Shown in pieces: positions 23,813 through 36,500 of a stretch of DNA of 64,000 nucleotides (its first letter is position 1; every line of letters begins with the position of its first letter). The notes beneath the pieces were generated by a model. The model had not been told where the DNA came from. It did not search any database and saw only the letters and a program-made list of their open reading frames with translations. The stretch is from NCBI GenBank assembly GCA_027563935.2, contig CM050450.1, forward strand, positions 26,213,439 to 26,277,438, written 5' to 3'. Made by a program: the position numbers and the translations under genes. This DNA is from Costus lasius (taxonomy: Eukaryota > Streptophyta > Magnoliopsida > Zingiberales > Costaceae).

Positions 23813-26529
23813 CACCAACGACACTCCCCTTGGTGTGAAGTTCAGTTCTTGCATGCTCAAGCGAGGTGTCGAAGCAGGAGCTTTTTCTAGCAAGCGTCTG
23901 TTGTATGGTAGGGAGTGCATGTGTTATATTCTTGACCCTATGAGGTTGAGCGAGAGAGGCATGGAAACATGAGGAGCTCAATCTATCAATTGTGGCTGTG
24001 CTACCCATTCCTCGACAAAAAAAATGACTCCGAGGAAAAGACCATAACAAATCAAAGAATTAGTCTACAAATGTAACACACTACTACTTAGGTTATTTTA
24101 TTGCCAGGAACAAACATAATACAATCTTGTAGAAATAAAGTTTTTATTTCCTACCAAGGATCCATGTGAAAAGAAGCCAATTAGTGATTCAAAATTCATA
24201 CCTTTTGAGTGTTAAAAGATTGAAGCTCTATAGTGAAAGCATGTAGATGTCTCACCTCCCATATACATGATCGGATGAAATTTCTCCATCTACTTACTAG
24301 TGCTACTAGTATGAAGAGGTAGAGGGTTTCTTCTACTCATTTGACATGTAGAAGGGTGGTAGCCATAATGGAATAAGGTGATGCACAAGGATGAAGAGAC
24401 AACACAACAAGAAAATATTTTCCTTTTTATTATTATCCATGCCGTCCACCCTAAGAATGATAACACCCTTTTTTTTATAATAGAGTAGTGTGTATTCATG
24501 GAGTTTGCATGTGACGACGTCTTCAAAGGAGTAATGTCTCACATGTTTGAATAAGTTGCGCTTAGGGTTTGGGCTTTAACCACTTACTCTTTTCAGTTAT
24601 GGTAACCTGAAGTCTAAATATCATATACATCATTATCACAAAAAGAATACTTATGTAATGCCCCAAAACTTTATTCAAAATATTAGAAATAAAGTTCTCG
24701 GAATTTTTAAAAATTTTAGATTTTGTTAATGAATATTTAATAATTTTTCTAAAGAAAATCGAGTTTTCTATTAAAAGAAAATAAAAACATTTTGTGGCAC
24801 GCTCGTGGGGAGTCAAACCCACAACATAGGCTTTGTCCACAATTTTACAAACCAGTGAGTCAAATTCAAGTTTGTGAGTTAGTCAGGTTGCATACATGAT
24901 GGACCTGATCTCGACTTCTTCGGAGGCAAGTGGTTCATCCCTCTCTGCCGCATTTTTTGGCCGGTGTTGCTCGTGGTTTTTGTGGAGGGATGTGGAGTGA
25001 AGAGGGTTCTTTGTTTCATCTTCCACTCCAACTTGAGCGTTTGGTGTGTGCTTCAGAGCGCAGGAGAAGGTGAGAGCATGAGAAGGTGGTGTGCTTTGAA
25101 TCTAGTTCGCTGGAAGCGAAGAAGGCGGCGGTGACGCTTCTTCTTCCCCAAAGCCAGAAAAACCTTACCTCTTCACTTGTAGTGTATACCCAATGATGCT
25201 CTAGGTATTCTTCTTTCCCTATTGTTTTCAGAAGGTTCTGTTGAGTTTTGATGTTTTGTGGTGGTGGCACCACCGTGTGGTTCGGCTGCGACTCGCTAGG
25301 AAACTTTGGAAGATGACTAAAGCTCACCGTGAGTTGCCGGAGACTGTCGACCTTCTACCCACCTATGATTTGGAAGGTTGAGAGGTGATCGGAGGTGTGG
25401 CGTGCGCTAGAGCTCTCACTAGCATTGTTGTGAGCCTCGACTCTAGCAACTATGGGCGGCGGAGACTAGCAGCACTGATAGTTGTTTATATTAGGGTTGA
25501 ACTAGGTTCAACCGATTCAAATTTGTAAATTAAACTAGTCAAATTTGGGGCTAAGTTATAGCTAATTTGGACCGGGTCACTAGCTTGACCAGTTCAATTT
25601 CTATTTCAACCCAGTAAGAGTTTTTGAGCCAGTTTAGTGTGATTTGGGTTAAATCTCAGCCAGTTCAAATAGGCATTAGAAAGGTCCTTTAATTGTCTAT
25701 ATTTTGGAATATGTTTTGCGTAAAATTTCTTTGTATATATGGAGTAATTTAAGGTCAAAGTATATGGTTCAGTTAAATCAGTCTAGTTCAGTTGTATTTC
25801 GGCCAGTTCAGTGGGATGTAAGTTTAATTCAATTGAACCAAAATTAGTTCCCTAAGTTTTAGACCAAGTTATGTCTTGTGGTAGTGTTAATTTGTTTGTT
25901 TGACATCAATTTGATAGTGTTTGTATATAAATATACTATACAGATCAGTTGGTACACCTGATTAAATTCAACTTTTGTTCCTTGAGATAGACTAGTTTTG
26001 TTGGCATTTAATAAGGTAAGTTCTCAAACCAGGATCTAGTTCTTACATGCTGTTATTCAGTTGCTTTTGAGTTTAGAATCTAGCATGATCATTTCATGTA
26101 CTTTATACCATTCTTGATATAGTTTTCTTTTTGTGATATGCATGTTTTACTAGTCATATATATGTTGTGTACCATTTTATCCATGTTGTCGATTTGGTGT
26201 CCAATCAGTGCATGCTTTGGACTCATGGCACACTATGGCGACTGTGTACACCACTTGCGGGTGCGATTTTGGGTGACAACCGATAGGCCAAACTAGTTAA
26301 TCATAACTAGTTTGTATGCTTCATCATGTTTACGACTTGTTTTTTATTCTATTAGATTAGTTACAGTTAACAGTATCATGTTTACGACTTGTCTTCATCA
26401 TGTTTACCCATGAAAATAGTTTGAAAATCATGTCTGTGTTGCACTAGATGCCTTGTCACTCTATCAACTAGGTTATCATCAGTTGGTACTTTATGCATCT
26501 TCACATCTCCTCTATTGATAATTTCTCAA
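23813..26529. other. Unassigned, probably decayed retroelement DNA
   Basis: I find no reliable gene. TGTAATGCCCCAAAACTTTA at 24655 resembles the start of some gypsy LTRs, and the GT-rich stretch 24900-25480 followed by repeated (C)AGTTCAA/GGTTCAA phrases (25490-25860) has an LTR-like look. No second end, primer site or coding domain confirms this. Minus-strand open frames at 24290-24842 and 25016-25327 are short and without recognisable domains. Confidence 0.3.
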
Positions 26530-27150
26530 ATTAGATGGAAGCGCCAGAGTATATATTTGGATTGTTGGTGGGATTTGGACTATTTAGCTTGTGTAGTGGC
26601 TCTATTATTATCACAATAGAGCTCAATATAATCCATAATGTTACGAATAACTCCTAGTTCTAAGATGAACTTACTGATCTAAACTGCCACTTTGGTTGCT
26701 TGAAAAAGCAACTATATGCTCATCCTCTATTCTTGAATCAACTACTATTGCTCGCTTTGAACTCTTCTAGGTTACAACTGCCATTTAAGCAAAACACCCA
26801 ACTTAATTGTGACCATGAGTCAATCTTTGTTAGTTAGGAAGGTAGCATCAATGTAACCTTTACCAAAAATCAAGAATAAATATTTGATCCTTCTCCAGTA
26901 CTTGAGGATATTCTTAGTAACAATCTAGTGACCTTCACCTAGATTAACTCAGTACCTACTTGTCATGCTCAAGGTATATGAGACATTAGGATGAATACAT
27001 AATATAACATACATGATAGATATAATAGTATATACATATGGAATCTTATTCGTGTTTGCTCTCTCTCTTGTATGGAAGCACACTAATGCTTTGAGAGGGT
27101 AATCCTATATGACATGGGAATGAGCCCTTTCTTGGATTCATATATGCTAA
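26530..27150 (-). pseudogene. Second Ty1/copia pol relic, split by a MITE
   Basis: Read on the minus strand, the segment corresponds in order to the RT-RNase H part at 11900-12600 (for example ATGAACTTACTGATCTAAAC matches ATGAACTTCCTGATCCAAAC there). It is full of stops and substitutions. The match continues at about 27649-27790 (to the RT region equivalent to 12600-12690), so the MITE at 27151-27645 is inserted within it. Confidence 0.65.
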
Positions 27151-27645
27151 GGGCTTGCTTGGCTCCACTATTATAGCTTTCATACATATGCTAAATTATA
27201 CTATATTATGATATCAAAATTTATAAGTTGTTTGATAAATAATTTATCATACTGTTGTTACATGCTATTATAATTTAAAGTTCTTTAGTAAACTTTTTGA
27301 TGCTATCAAGTATCAAAATAACTAAATAGTCCATGCACAAATATAAAATTTTAAATATATTATTTTAAAATTATAAGTCGAAAAATTTTAATATATTATT
27401 TATTTAAAATTTTTCGACTTATAATTTTTTAAATAATATATATTTATTTATATTAAAATTTTAAATTATTTAAAAAATAACATATTTTCTTTTTTTTTTT
27501 TTTTTTTTTTACATATCCATTTATTACTAAATAGCCAAAAGCAATACTGTTCCAGTACGCAATTGACAAAGCACACAAAGGTATAGTGTTGCTTTCTAAT
27601 GCACTTCTCAACGCACTAGGAAGCAATACAACGCGAAATGGGTCC
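27151..27645. mobile_element. PIF/Harbinger-like MITE inside a copia relic
   Basis: A 495-bp AT-rich segment bounded by TAA duplications (27148-27150 and 27646-27648). The ends are GGGCTTGCTTGGCTC and, reverse complemented from the right, GGACCCATTTCGCG. Copia-derived sequence resumes on each side, so insertion is supported by the interrupted host. A strong inner hairpin, AAATTATAAGTCGAAAAATTT with its inverted copy, lies at about 27362-27430. Confidence 0.6.
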
Positions 27646-27790
27646 TAAATCATTTTATCTTTACTTTGTCTATGTATACCCCAACTTTAGGTCAATCAAA
27701 ATTTTCTAATCTATCTCTATAAATTTTGGCTCCTAGCAAATAGGTAGCTTCCCTAATTCTTACATAGTCGTCTGTTTCTACGCCGCTTCA

Positions 27791-28764
27791 TGGGGTGCTT
27801 TGATGTACAGTACAAGTTAGCACTATTCTCGCATTTCCCTAGCAGCTTTTATTGCAAAATACTAGTTACTATAGTACTATATATTATATAAATTTATTTA
27901 TTTATTTATAATATACATACATTAATAATAAATATAAATATATTTTAAAATAATATTATATATGTATTAAATTTAATATTATATAATAATTTTTTAATTA
28001 ATTACTATAAAAAATTAACCATTAAAATATAAATATATTTTAAAACAAGTATTCTTTTTATGGGATCTAACTTATTAAAAGTTTGGCATTTTACATATGC
28101 TTCATATCCCTAAATTCTAATAAAAGACATAATTGGATCATTTTATAATCACATCATTTTTTATATTGATATTGTTGTAAATATTTTTTATTAAAATATT
28201 CTCCACATATACTATATACTTAAAATATTTATTTATTTTCACCTTATAACTTATTTTGTACCCCCAAAAGTACTTTATAATATATTACAGTAACTTACAT
28301 TTTCCATTTTTCATATACCTGTATATACACAAATTATGAAACAAAGATATTTAAATTCCTAGTTAAAAGTTCAAAAACATTAAATTTACCAGAGACCAAA
28401 TCCACACTTGTGCAAATTAAAACTCTTCATCATCATAAAAGCAAAATTGATAATTGACAATTTACCCCTTTACATTCACTAAACTAAACAAAATTTACAA
28501 ACGCATCAACAAAAGAACTACATAATCCAAAGAAAATGTATTTTACATTTAAAATATTTTTTATGTACACAAGTTTCACTAAACAAAAGGTCATCTCCAA
28601 AACGCACAATTCCTGGCAATGAAAGATTGACCTACGGAGCAAACAAAAGATAAGTTGAGTTCACTTCATCCATCAATTTTAATAACTCGATTATTCCAAC
28701 TGCAAAGATACATATTACTGTGTAATCATTAACAAACCTGATCACATGCATCTATTCACGTCTT
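27791..28764. other. AT-rich intergenic DNA
   Basis: No gene or repeat unit identified. It holds long A/T stretches (27880-28040) and forms the 3' flank of the FAR1-related gene, so the gene's 3' UTR and polyadenylation signals should lie in its right part, for example near the AT-rich 28560-28764. I could not choose a site with confidence. Confidence 0.4.
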
Positions 28765-31409
28765 TCAAATATAATCCTGAACTGTTAGCTGTGGGGCTTC
28801 ACCTTGATTCTACATTTACAAACGTCAGAATTACATGATTGCAATTTTACTAAAAGTTAACAATTCGATTCAAACTAAAAATAGAGATCCAATTTACTTA
28901 GTGAGAGATCATTTTAATCACTGCTACACAAGCGAAATAATCCGTCATTGTCTATCTTTGACTCGAATAGTTTAATCATTAAATTACCATTGATAATATA
29001 AATGTTTCGATAGTTATATAGTTAAACATGTATAATTAATATAATCAAAATAACAATTAACAAGCATATACCTGAGATGGTGCCATCATTGTAATAGGAA
29101 ATGCTATATTTTGTCTTTGATCACCACCTATTCTTATGCAATTATCATCTTGGCCTATCATGCACATCAAAGAGAGATAAACGTGATGAAACAACAAATC
29201 ATATTTTAAATTCAAAATAATGACGGTATGTACATACTTGATGCTGACGTTTTAGATATTTTCCTCTTCTTTCTTTCAAGCATGTTCGTCATATTATCCA
29301 ACTTGAGATCTTTCTTAGTTAGTGGAAGCATATTAGTAGTACTTTCATCAACCATGACATTACTGCTAGCTTGTTTGAAAGAGTCGGGAAGCATCTCAGT
29401 TTCAATATCACTCAATTTGGCATTGCGCAACATTTCCTCCACTTCCAAGGTTATTTTATCAATGCCTTTTTCTAGGCTCTCAAGGGCTTCTCTATGATGC
29501 AAACATTTCGTTGAGATTGCAATTTCTTTTTGGCACACACGTGCATATATTGATGTCAACTTTTCCTTTCCACTTGAATCTATCACAGTCTCTTGAACAT
29601 TTGAACTTCCTCCATCTTTTGCATGTTTTGTCCATCTTTTCAATATATAATGAAGTGGAAAATTGAGCACATTATTATGCAAGAGGACCCTTATAGCATG
29701 CATGCATAAAATCCCTTTAGTTTCAAACATTTTGCATGAGCATTTAACTGTTGAATCTTGTGAACCAAAAATTACAATATCCTCTTGCTCACGACCAACT
29801 ATAGAGATCTTAAATGTACTAAATGTGCCATCAGAGCTTATAAGTTCACATATGCACAGTAGCTGACTGGTGAATTCAGCTGCAAATTCATGATACATTG
29901 TTCTCGTATAAGCTTCAGCTGCTTTATTTAGCATTGGGTTGTTTCTGAAAACCTGAATTGGTTTGGTTTCTCTTGACTTGAAATCTTCATATAGTTCCTT
30001 CTGACGAAAATCTTGTACTGCTTTATCATATTCATCTATGCACTCAAAAAGAGAGAGCTTTCTTTTCAAAAACTTCTTGAAGTGACTAGTTATACTGTCA
30101 TTTTTTTGAGCCGTTGCCATGCCAGCACAAAAAGAATCCAAATGGTATATAGCTGCCCACTTCTCCTTAATATTGAAAACATTTTGAAGCCATTTATTCT
30201 CAAACAGATTGTAATTTGTGATCATATTATCCCATTTCTTGGTAAATTTTTCCACCGTGCTACATTCATAGATGCAACTGCTGAAGTCATCTATAAATTT
30301 AGGACAAGCATGAATCACCTGATTAAGATTCGTAGTAGCATTTTGAAATATATTCCATAAACACAATCGATGACAAGTTTTTGGGAAAACTATTTCAATT
30401 GCTTTTGATATAGCATCAGATTGGACTGTGAAAATTGTGAGCGGCTGCTTTCCAGACATAGCAGTCATAAAAGTTTCAAATAACCAAACAAATGAATCGA
30501 TTGTTTCATCAAATAATAAAGCTGCTCCAAAAACGATGGTTTGCTTATGATGGTTCAATCCAAGCATAGGAGCAAAAGGCATCTCATATTCAAATGATAT
30601 AATATCACCAAAATAAGCATAGTCCATAATTGCTCTTCCATCTACCCAAAAAAAATTAGCAACTTCTCCTGTTTCATGAATTTGAATTGCATAAAAAAAG
30701 GAAGGTTCAGATGCTTGCCTACCCTTCAAATATTGGAGCAGACCTTGTACATCACTTGCTCGTAAAAATTTTCTTCTTCTTGTACCGACATAATTGTTGT
30801 TGTTTGTCCTAATATATCCAACATTCTCCAATTGTTTTGCTCCATCTTGGAAAAAATTATAAATTTGAGCAAGCTTTATGTCAGACCTAGTCATTTGGTC
30901 AATAAATTCTCTTTGAAATGGTAGAACTTTCCTGTGTGACCGAAGCATGTGAATTTTATTTGGACTTATCATTGGATGGTTATGATCTAATTCCACTCTC
31001 CATAATGTCCAAACATTGCTCTTATCTATCTTAAATTCCACCCGAGCCTTGCAATTTGTCCTTTTGATTGGTTGAGGTTTTTTTGTAATATGTGTTCGAT
31101 GAATACCTCTAGTGCCTTCATTACTACAAACAAATTTTCGACTTTTTAGAGAACCATCTTTTCTCCGTTCAACATGGTATTTTCGAATACTAAAGCCAAC
31201 TCCTTTTGCATATTCATTGTAAAAGTTATATGCTTCTTCTTCGGAACAAAATTTCATACCAACTTCAGGATATATAGAAGAGGGATCATCAACAGGTGCT
31301 ACCTATAGTAGAGTCAAATTATGATGAAATGTATTATTAATCTTATATGCTAGCAAATTACAAAGTAGAAAACAATAATTACCTTACTATTTGGACTTGA
31401 TGAATCCAT
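28765..31409 (-). CDS. FAR1-related sequence (FRS) protein, four coding exons
   Basis: Proposed coding exons (minus): 31409-31383, 31302-29238, 29154-29072 and 28809-28765, giving 739 residues. All junctions are GT/AG and keep the frame. The long exon alone reads 681 residues but would end 8 residues past a perfect GTATGT donor; splicing there adds a small exon and ends ...TVQDYI. FAR1/FRS proteins are transcription factors derived from MULE transposases, acting in the nucleus. Visible parts: FAR1 zinc-binding domain (residues about 25-118, C68, C93, H116, H118), MULE transposase-like domain (about 225-325), SWIM zinc finger (C530, C532, C542, H544). The usual TDQD acidic stretch is TVQSD, so transposase activity is unlikely. 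It is probably expressed, but whether it is a single-copy gene is unknown. Confidence 0.85.
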
Positions 31410-33310
31410 GATGCAATGATACAGGTGAATGAAGAGATCCTTGCTTTATTGTATTCTACCTTGAAAATCATTAGAATAATAAGAAGTGAAATGAGCATTT
31501 CTACCATTTTTTCCACTTCAAAAACATTAGAATAAAATTAGACTTCACAAATACATAGAATGAACAACACAAACGACAACAACACATTGCACAGTATTAG
31601 GTATCAAAATAAAACAAGGACATAAATAAGTTGGCAAAATTTGTGTAACTAATAGTTGATTAAGACACTAACTACACTGTCTGTAACAAAGATAAATTGT
31701 TATAATATAGGGTAATATGAAATAAGTACACATGTGTAGGTTCCATATGTTTTGCACAGCACGGAAGCCTTTTTCAGAGAGGTTGGTGGCATGGAAGAGG
31801 AATAGAGCATATGTTCAAGAGTGAGATATAAAGGGAGTCTTGTCGTACCTCATTAGGATAAAACCATTATAATACAAGTATACAACATAACACAATAGGC
31901 TCGATGGTTCTTTAACAAGATGGCAAGTGGTGAATAAATTAGTGTAAAACCGTGATGCTATGACAAATTTCCCAAAATAGAAGAGTGGGAAGGAAGTGTA
32001 TCATACTCAAAAAATACAAAAATCTTTTAAAACTAGAAACAAAATAATAGTTACATGAATTGACCAATTTATTGATACGCTTAACATATGAGATCAAGCT
32101 GCGTGTTTAATTGAAAATGTTCCAAGATCGACAAGCTGTTTCATCATATCAACTCTTCAACCATTGGCATCTCGCATTAAGAAAGCAAGTAAACTATGAA
32201 AAGAAATTCACAACTCGTCCTAAAACATTTAGCTGCTAAAATTATGGTAAAATTGATATCCTTTTGTCTCTATATAAAAGACAATTTCAATCAAAAGCAT
32301 CAAAGCATGTAAAAAGATGAAAATAAAGACGAAGTAAGAAGAAAGATCAGTTACACAAATATATTTCATTAAGAAGTATACCACAATTAGATTGTAGAAG
32401 TTTAGCATAAATCAAACCACCAAACATATCGCAAGATTTTAATTATATGAGAAAAATAGAAATCCAGTAACTAAAAAAAAATCATGTGACAAATAGACAC
32501 CAAAAAGCTATGTGAAAGCATGTAAAGTGATGTAGGATTGGTTAAAAATGCTATAGTTATGGTACTAATTGAAGATAAAATGGTTGAAAATATTTTTAAA
32601 AAGGAAAGAGAACAGCTAGACATCATCTGATTATCCCAGAATATGTTCTTTCGATTTCACAAACTAAGACAGCTAAGGTAAAGATTTCATCAAATAGGCC
32701 AAAAGGAAGGATGAGTTATAATATACTAAAAAAATTCAAATTTCACATGGTCGTGAATATACATAATTCAAGCTGCAGGGATTTCATGAAAGTAGGGAAT
32801 GTTGCGATGCAATGGAATGTATCTGAAAAGGAAGCCAAATGCAAAAGAGTCCATGTACTTCCAATCTCTGTCAAATGTACAAAGCTACACTGGTGGAGAT
32901 ATGCATAATTAAATTGACACTTAATAAATTACACGAAAAAATAAACCGTAAAAGAAAATTTAAGAGTTATTTTAACACATTGCACGCTAATGATGACCAA
33001 AGTGCCTTGCGAAAATTGACATAGGAAACGATCCAATTCTAGCTAATTCCGTAGAAATTTATATTGAAGAAGATCCTAGGAAGTGTGTTCACAGAAGACA
33101 TGAATATCGATAAAAAGAGAAGTGACATCAGAATTGACTTGAATACCTATGATGCGCACAGCAGCGTAAACGGGATTGTAAAGGTGCTGAATTTCCCCGT
33201 GAGCGGGAGAGGAGGAGCGGCGGCGGTGGTGCAGTTCACGGCGGGGGAGGAGGAACCTCCGTCTCATCGGAATCGTCGCATGAAGAGAAGTACATGGTTA
33301 GGGTTTTGAG
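31410..33310 (-). promoter_or_regulatory. Probable 5' UTR exon, UTR intron and promoter side of the FRS gene
   Basis: The minus strand at 33310-33147 starts AAAACCCTAACC, is GC-rich with pyrimidine-rich runs, and ends CATCATAG before GTATTC, a good donor. A matching acceptor (TTTTCAAG) lies at 31460, so a 1.7-kb intron in the 5' UTR with about 50 bp of remaining leader before the ATG at 31409 is plausible. The intron interior (31460-33146) has no credible gene; the small open frames there are short and unlike known proteins. This structure is inference from splice signals and composition. Confidence 0.45.
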
Positions 33311-33521
33311 GGGAAAAATATTTTTTTTACCCATGCTTTGAGATTGGCGATTCAGCATAATCGAGAATCGAGATGGAAACCGCCTTCATAGGATGAGGTT
33401 TCATGGGCTCTATAGGATTTGCGTACAGGATGGGCCTGCATAGAAACATTTTAACCTATTTGCAATTTAGTTTGTCCAATCATATCAAGAAAATAAAAAA
33501 GATTAAAGATCCCATACTAAT

Positions 33522-36500
33522 TGTTAGGCCAGCCCATGATTTCGGCAACCAAATTAGGCCATTGACCAAAGGTCAAAATCGGCCCAACACAAACGAAATT
33601 AGAAAACTCAGAAAAAACAAGCGGAAGTGGAATCAAATCCGCATGCATCAGCGTCGTCAGTGGTGGCTATTGCTGACCAGAAATCATGAGCCTACCGGAG
33701 GAGACAACGCCGGGCAGAGAGTTGTTGCCAGGTGGCAACACCGAGACGATTAAAGCGCCGGCACAGGAAAAGGCAACGATGGCAACTGGACGTTGGATGT
33801 CCAGTCCAATTGTCGTCATGCAGCAATGATTCAGTGGCGATGGTAACGCTACGACTCCGGCACCCAGCAGCATCGACAGCGGCACACATGAGGCCACGTG
33901 GAGCCGTTATAGTGGAGTCAGCAGGGCAGTGCCGCCGCGTGGAACACAAGAGGCGCACGCGAGCTCCAGCCACACGCGAGCTCGGCAAAGCGGATGCGAC
34001 GGTGGCCGAACATATCGGACTGGCACGTGAGGCGGGGAGAAGCCAACGTCGCGTGGCTGGAGACGAGTCGATGGCCGGCCCCGAGGCTGATCGTTGCATA
34101 GAGTGAAAGCAACGACGAGATCTGGGCGAAGATCTGTCTAGGGCATAGTAGATCGCAGGCTCAAGACTCGACATCGCTGGCGATTCCGCCTTGCGTCTGA
34201 TGGGGCGAGGTGAGGCGATGCGAGGCCTCCTATAAAGATGAGGCGGAGATGTTACGCCCCAAAAATCCATCCGGAATTCGCACCGAGAATTTCGAACCTC
34301 GGGACGCACAACACTGTACCTGTCAAATCAATCCTGATAACTGAAAGGTACAGACTGAAAAAAAAATAACATAATCAGAGGCCAGTCCGGCCTTAAATAT
34401 CCAAAAAAATAATAATAATACCGACACAAGACTGGCGCAGCGGTCAACAGAAATAACAGCAAACAGGACCGGCGCAGCGGTCGACAAACCAACAGATAAC
34501 ATGACCGGCGGAGCGGTCGACAGAATCCAACATAACCAAATATAATAAACAACCGACCGACAGATGCAAAACTAAACCGGACTGGTGGTCACCAAGCTAT
34601 CTATCTAATCTGCCCCCGAAGAAGCCGCGCCTGAACCTGGAGGCAAAACAAAGGGGGTTAGCCAGAGGCTAAGTAGGGATATCACAAAGTATATGGTGCA
34701 TGATCAGATATAAGGAATTACTAAAATTCAACCAAGACTCTATATGACTATATAAAGTATAATCAAATCTTAAATACGTATCAATATATATGACCTCATA
34801 CACAGATAAAAACTGGGAACTGGTACAGCAGTGGTCCACGACCCGCAACTCTATAAAATAGAGCGGTCCTTACTGATGGCTCCCCGAACAGTAGAGACGA
34901 TTGTCCGTCGACAGCCCGCTAGTGTAGCGTCCTACACTCAGTACAACTCCTCTTTGAGCTGATAACAGACCTCAAGCCCATAACATCGGGCTCTCTTGGT
35001 CAGAGGCGATCACACAGCGTCTCAATAGAAATCTCACAGGTAGTATCTGAGGTATACTGACATGTCTATCACTAGACATTCAATCCTCAATGTACATATA
35101 CATAACTCATACCACCTACCAACTACCAATAAACATGCAAGAACAAAATACTCATACCGTGTTTCATGCAACAGGTTATGTCAACGGGAATGTACTCAGA
35201 GCAGAACAGGAGTTAGAACAGTAATCAACAGTGATAATCAGCAATAAGGGAGGTGCCACTAACTACACATGCGGTTGGCACCGTAACAAAGAACGGAGGT
35301 AGAATCTCTACCTCAGATGCAGACATACAAAAAAATACAGATCCAACCAGACGTACGTAGTCAATCAACAGTTCATAGCAGGTTAATCAAGGTATAAGTC
35401 CACAATATTCCATTTAATCCATTTTAATCATAATTACTAGTTAATAAGTTAATCCAAGTTCGTCAGGTATTTATGTCCAGATCCAGGTTCGATTTACGCA
35501 TGCATTCGTTTACTCGTATACGAAGGGGGTTCGGGTACTAACCTAGTTCGCAGCCTTGTGCGAACGCAAATACCACCGAGCCGTCGAGAATACGTCAAAA
35601 CCAACCAGAACGCGTAACACGAAACGTCGGCACGAACTTCGAGGTTTGCCGGAAAGTTCACCGGAGAAGTATATCTGAGCTCACAGCAGGGTCAGAAATA
35701 CAGGAAACTCGAAAGAAGGCATCGACTCGATTCTGGATGTCGCCGGACGATCACCGTAAAAATGCTCCGCCGCCGGAACAGTGATCACCGGTGGAGATCG
35801 GAGCATGCCGGAGCACTGTGGAAAGCTGACGTCGAGGTGAGTTCAATCGTACAGTCGCTTCTGCGAATGGCCGCCGGAATCGCCGGGATCGACCAAAAGA
35901 ATCTGGCGGCGCCACCAACGCCTTTCGCCGGAGCCGGAGAAGGTGACGCGCCGGAAATGCGTCGGCTAGTGGCGGAAATGTCCGCCGAAGGTGGAGGAAG
36001 GTTGCTGGAGACGCCGGAGACGAGTTGGGCGTCGGATCTGGAGCTTTCCGTCGGATGCGAGGGAGAAGAAGGAAGAGGCGTGGGGAGGCGGCGCGCGTCG
36101 CTTTCGTCGTCGACTCAAGTCACACGCAGAGCCGCAAAGGGCAACACCAACCAGTCCACCAGGTTGGAGTTTCGACGTCGCCGGCAGGGAAGCTCGCTGC
36201 GGCAGTCGCTGGACGTAGGTGAAGAACGAGAGAGGGAGGCTGGGTCAAAGATGAGGGCTGCGGCGCTCGTTCGGTGAAGAAAATGAGTGGAGACTAGGAG
36301 GAAATAAAGAAAAGGAAGCAGCAGCGTCATGGGCCGACAATGGGACGTGGAAAAGGATGGGCACGACCACCGGCGCCAGGTGACGTCCCATCGAAATATT
36401 AAATTAATATTATTCTAATCGGTTTTTCGTCCGTTTGCAGTAACGGGCGTAACAGGAGAGCTCGTCGATAAAGGGGGGATCGGCGGGTGGAGAGGTCGAA

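Noticed and set aside
24655..26010. Gypsy LTR starting TGTAATGCCCCAAAAC
   Set aside because: Only the start looks right. I could not find the other end, a primer site, a partner LTR or a target duplication.
29212..29237. Stop near 29212 as the true end of the FAR1-related protein
   Set aside because: A perfect GTATGT donor precedes it, and two small in-frame exons follow with GT/AG borders, giving a C-terminus typical of the family.
33692..34309. 205-residue minus-strand open frame as a gene
   Set aside because: It crosses the border of the solo LTR starting at 34250, so it cannot be an old gene. Low-complexity arginine and serine content reflects GC-rich DNA.
35762..36277. 171-residue open frame inside the solo LTR
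   Set aside because: Arginine- and glycine-rich product of GC-rich LTR DNA. No domain and no splice or promoter context.
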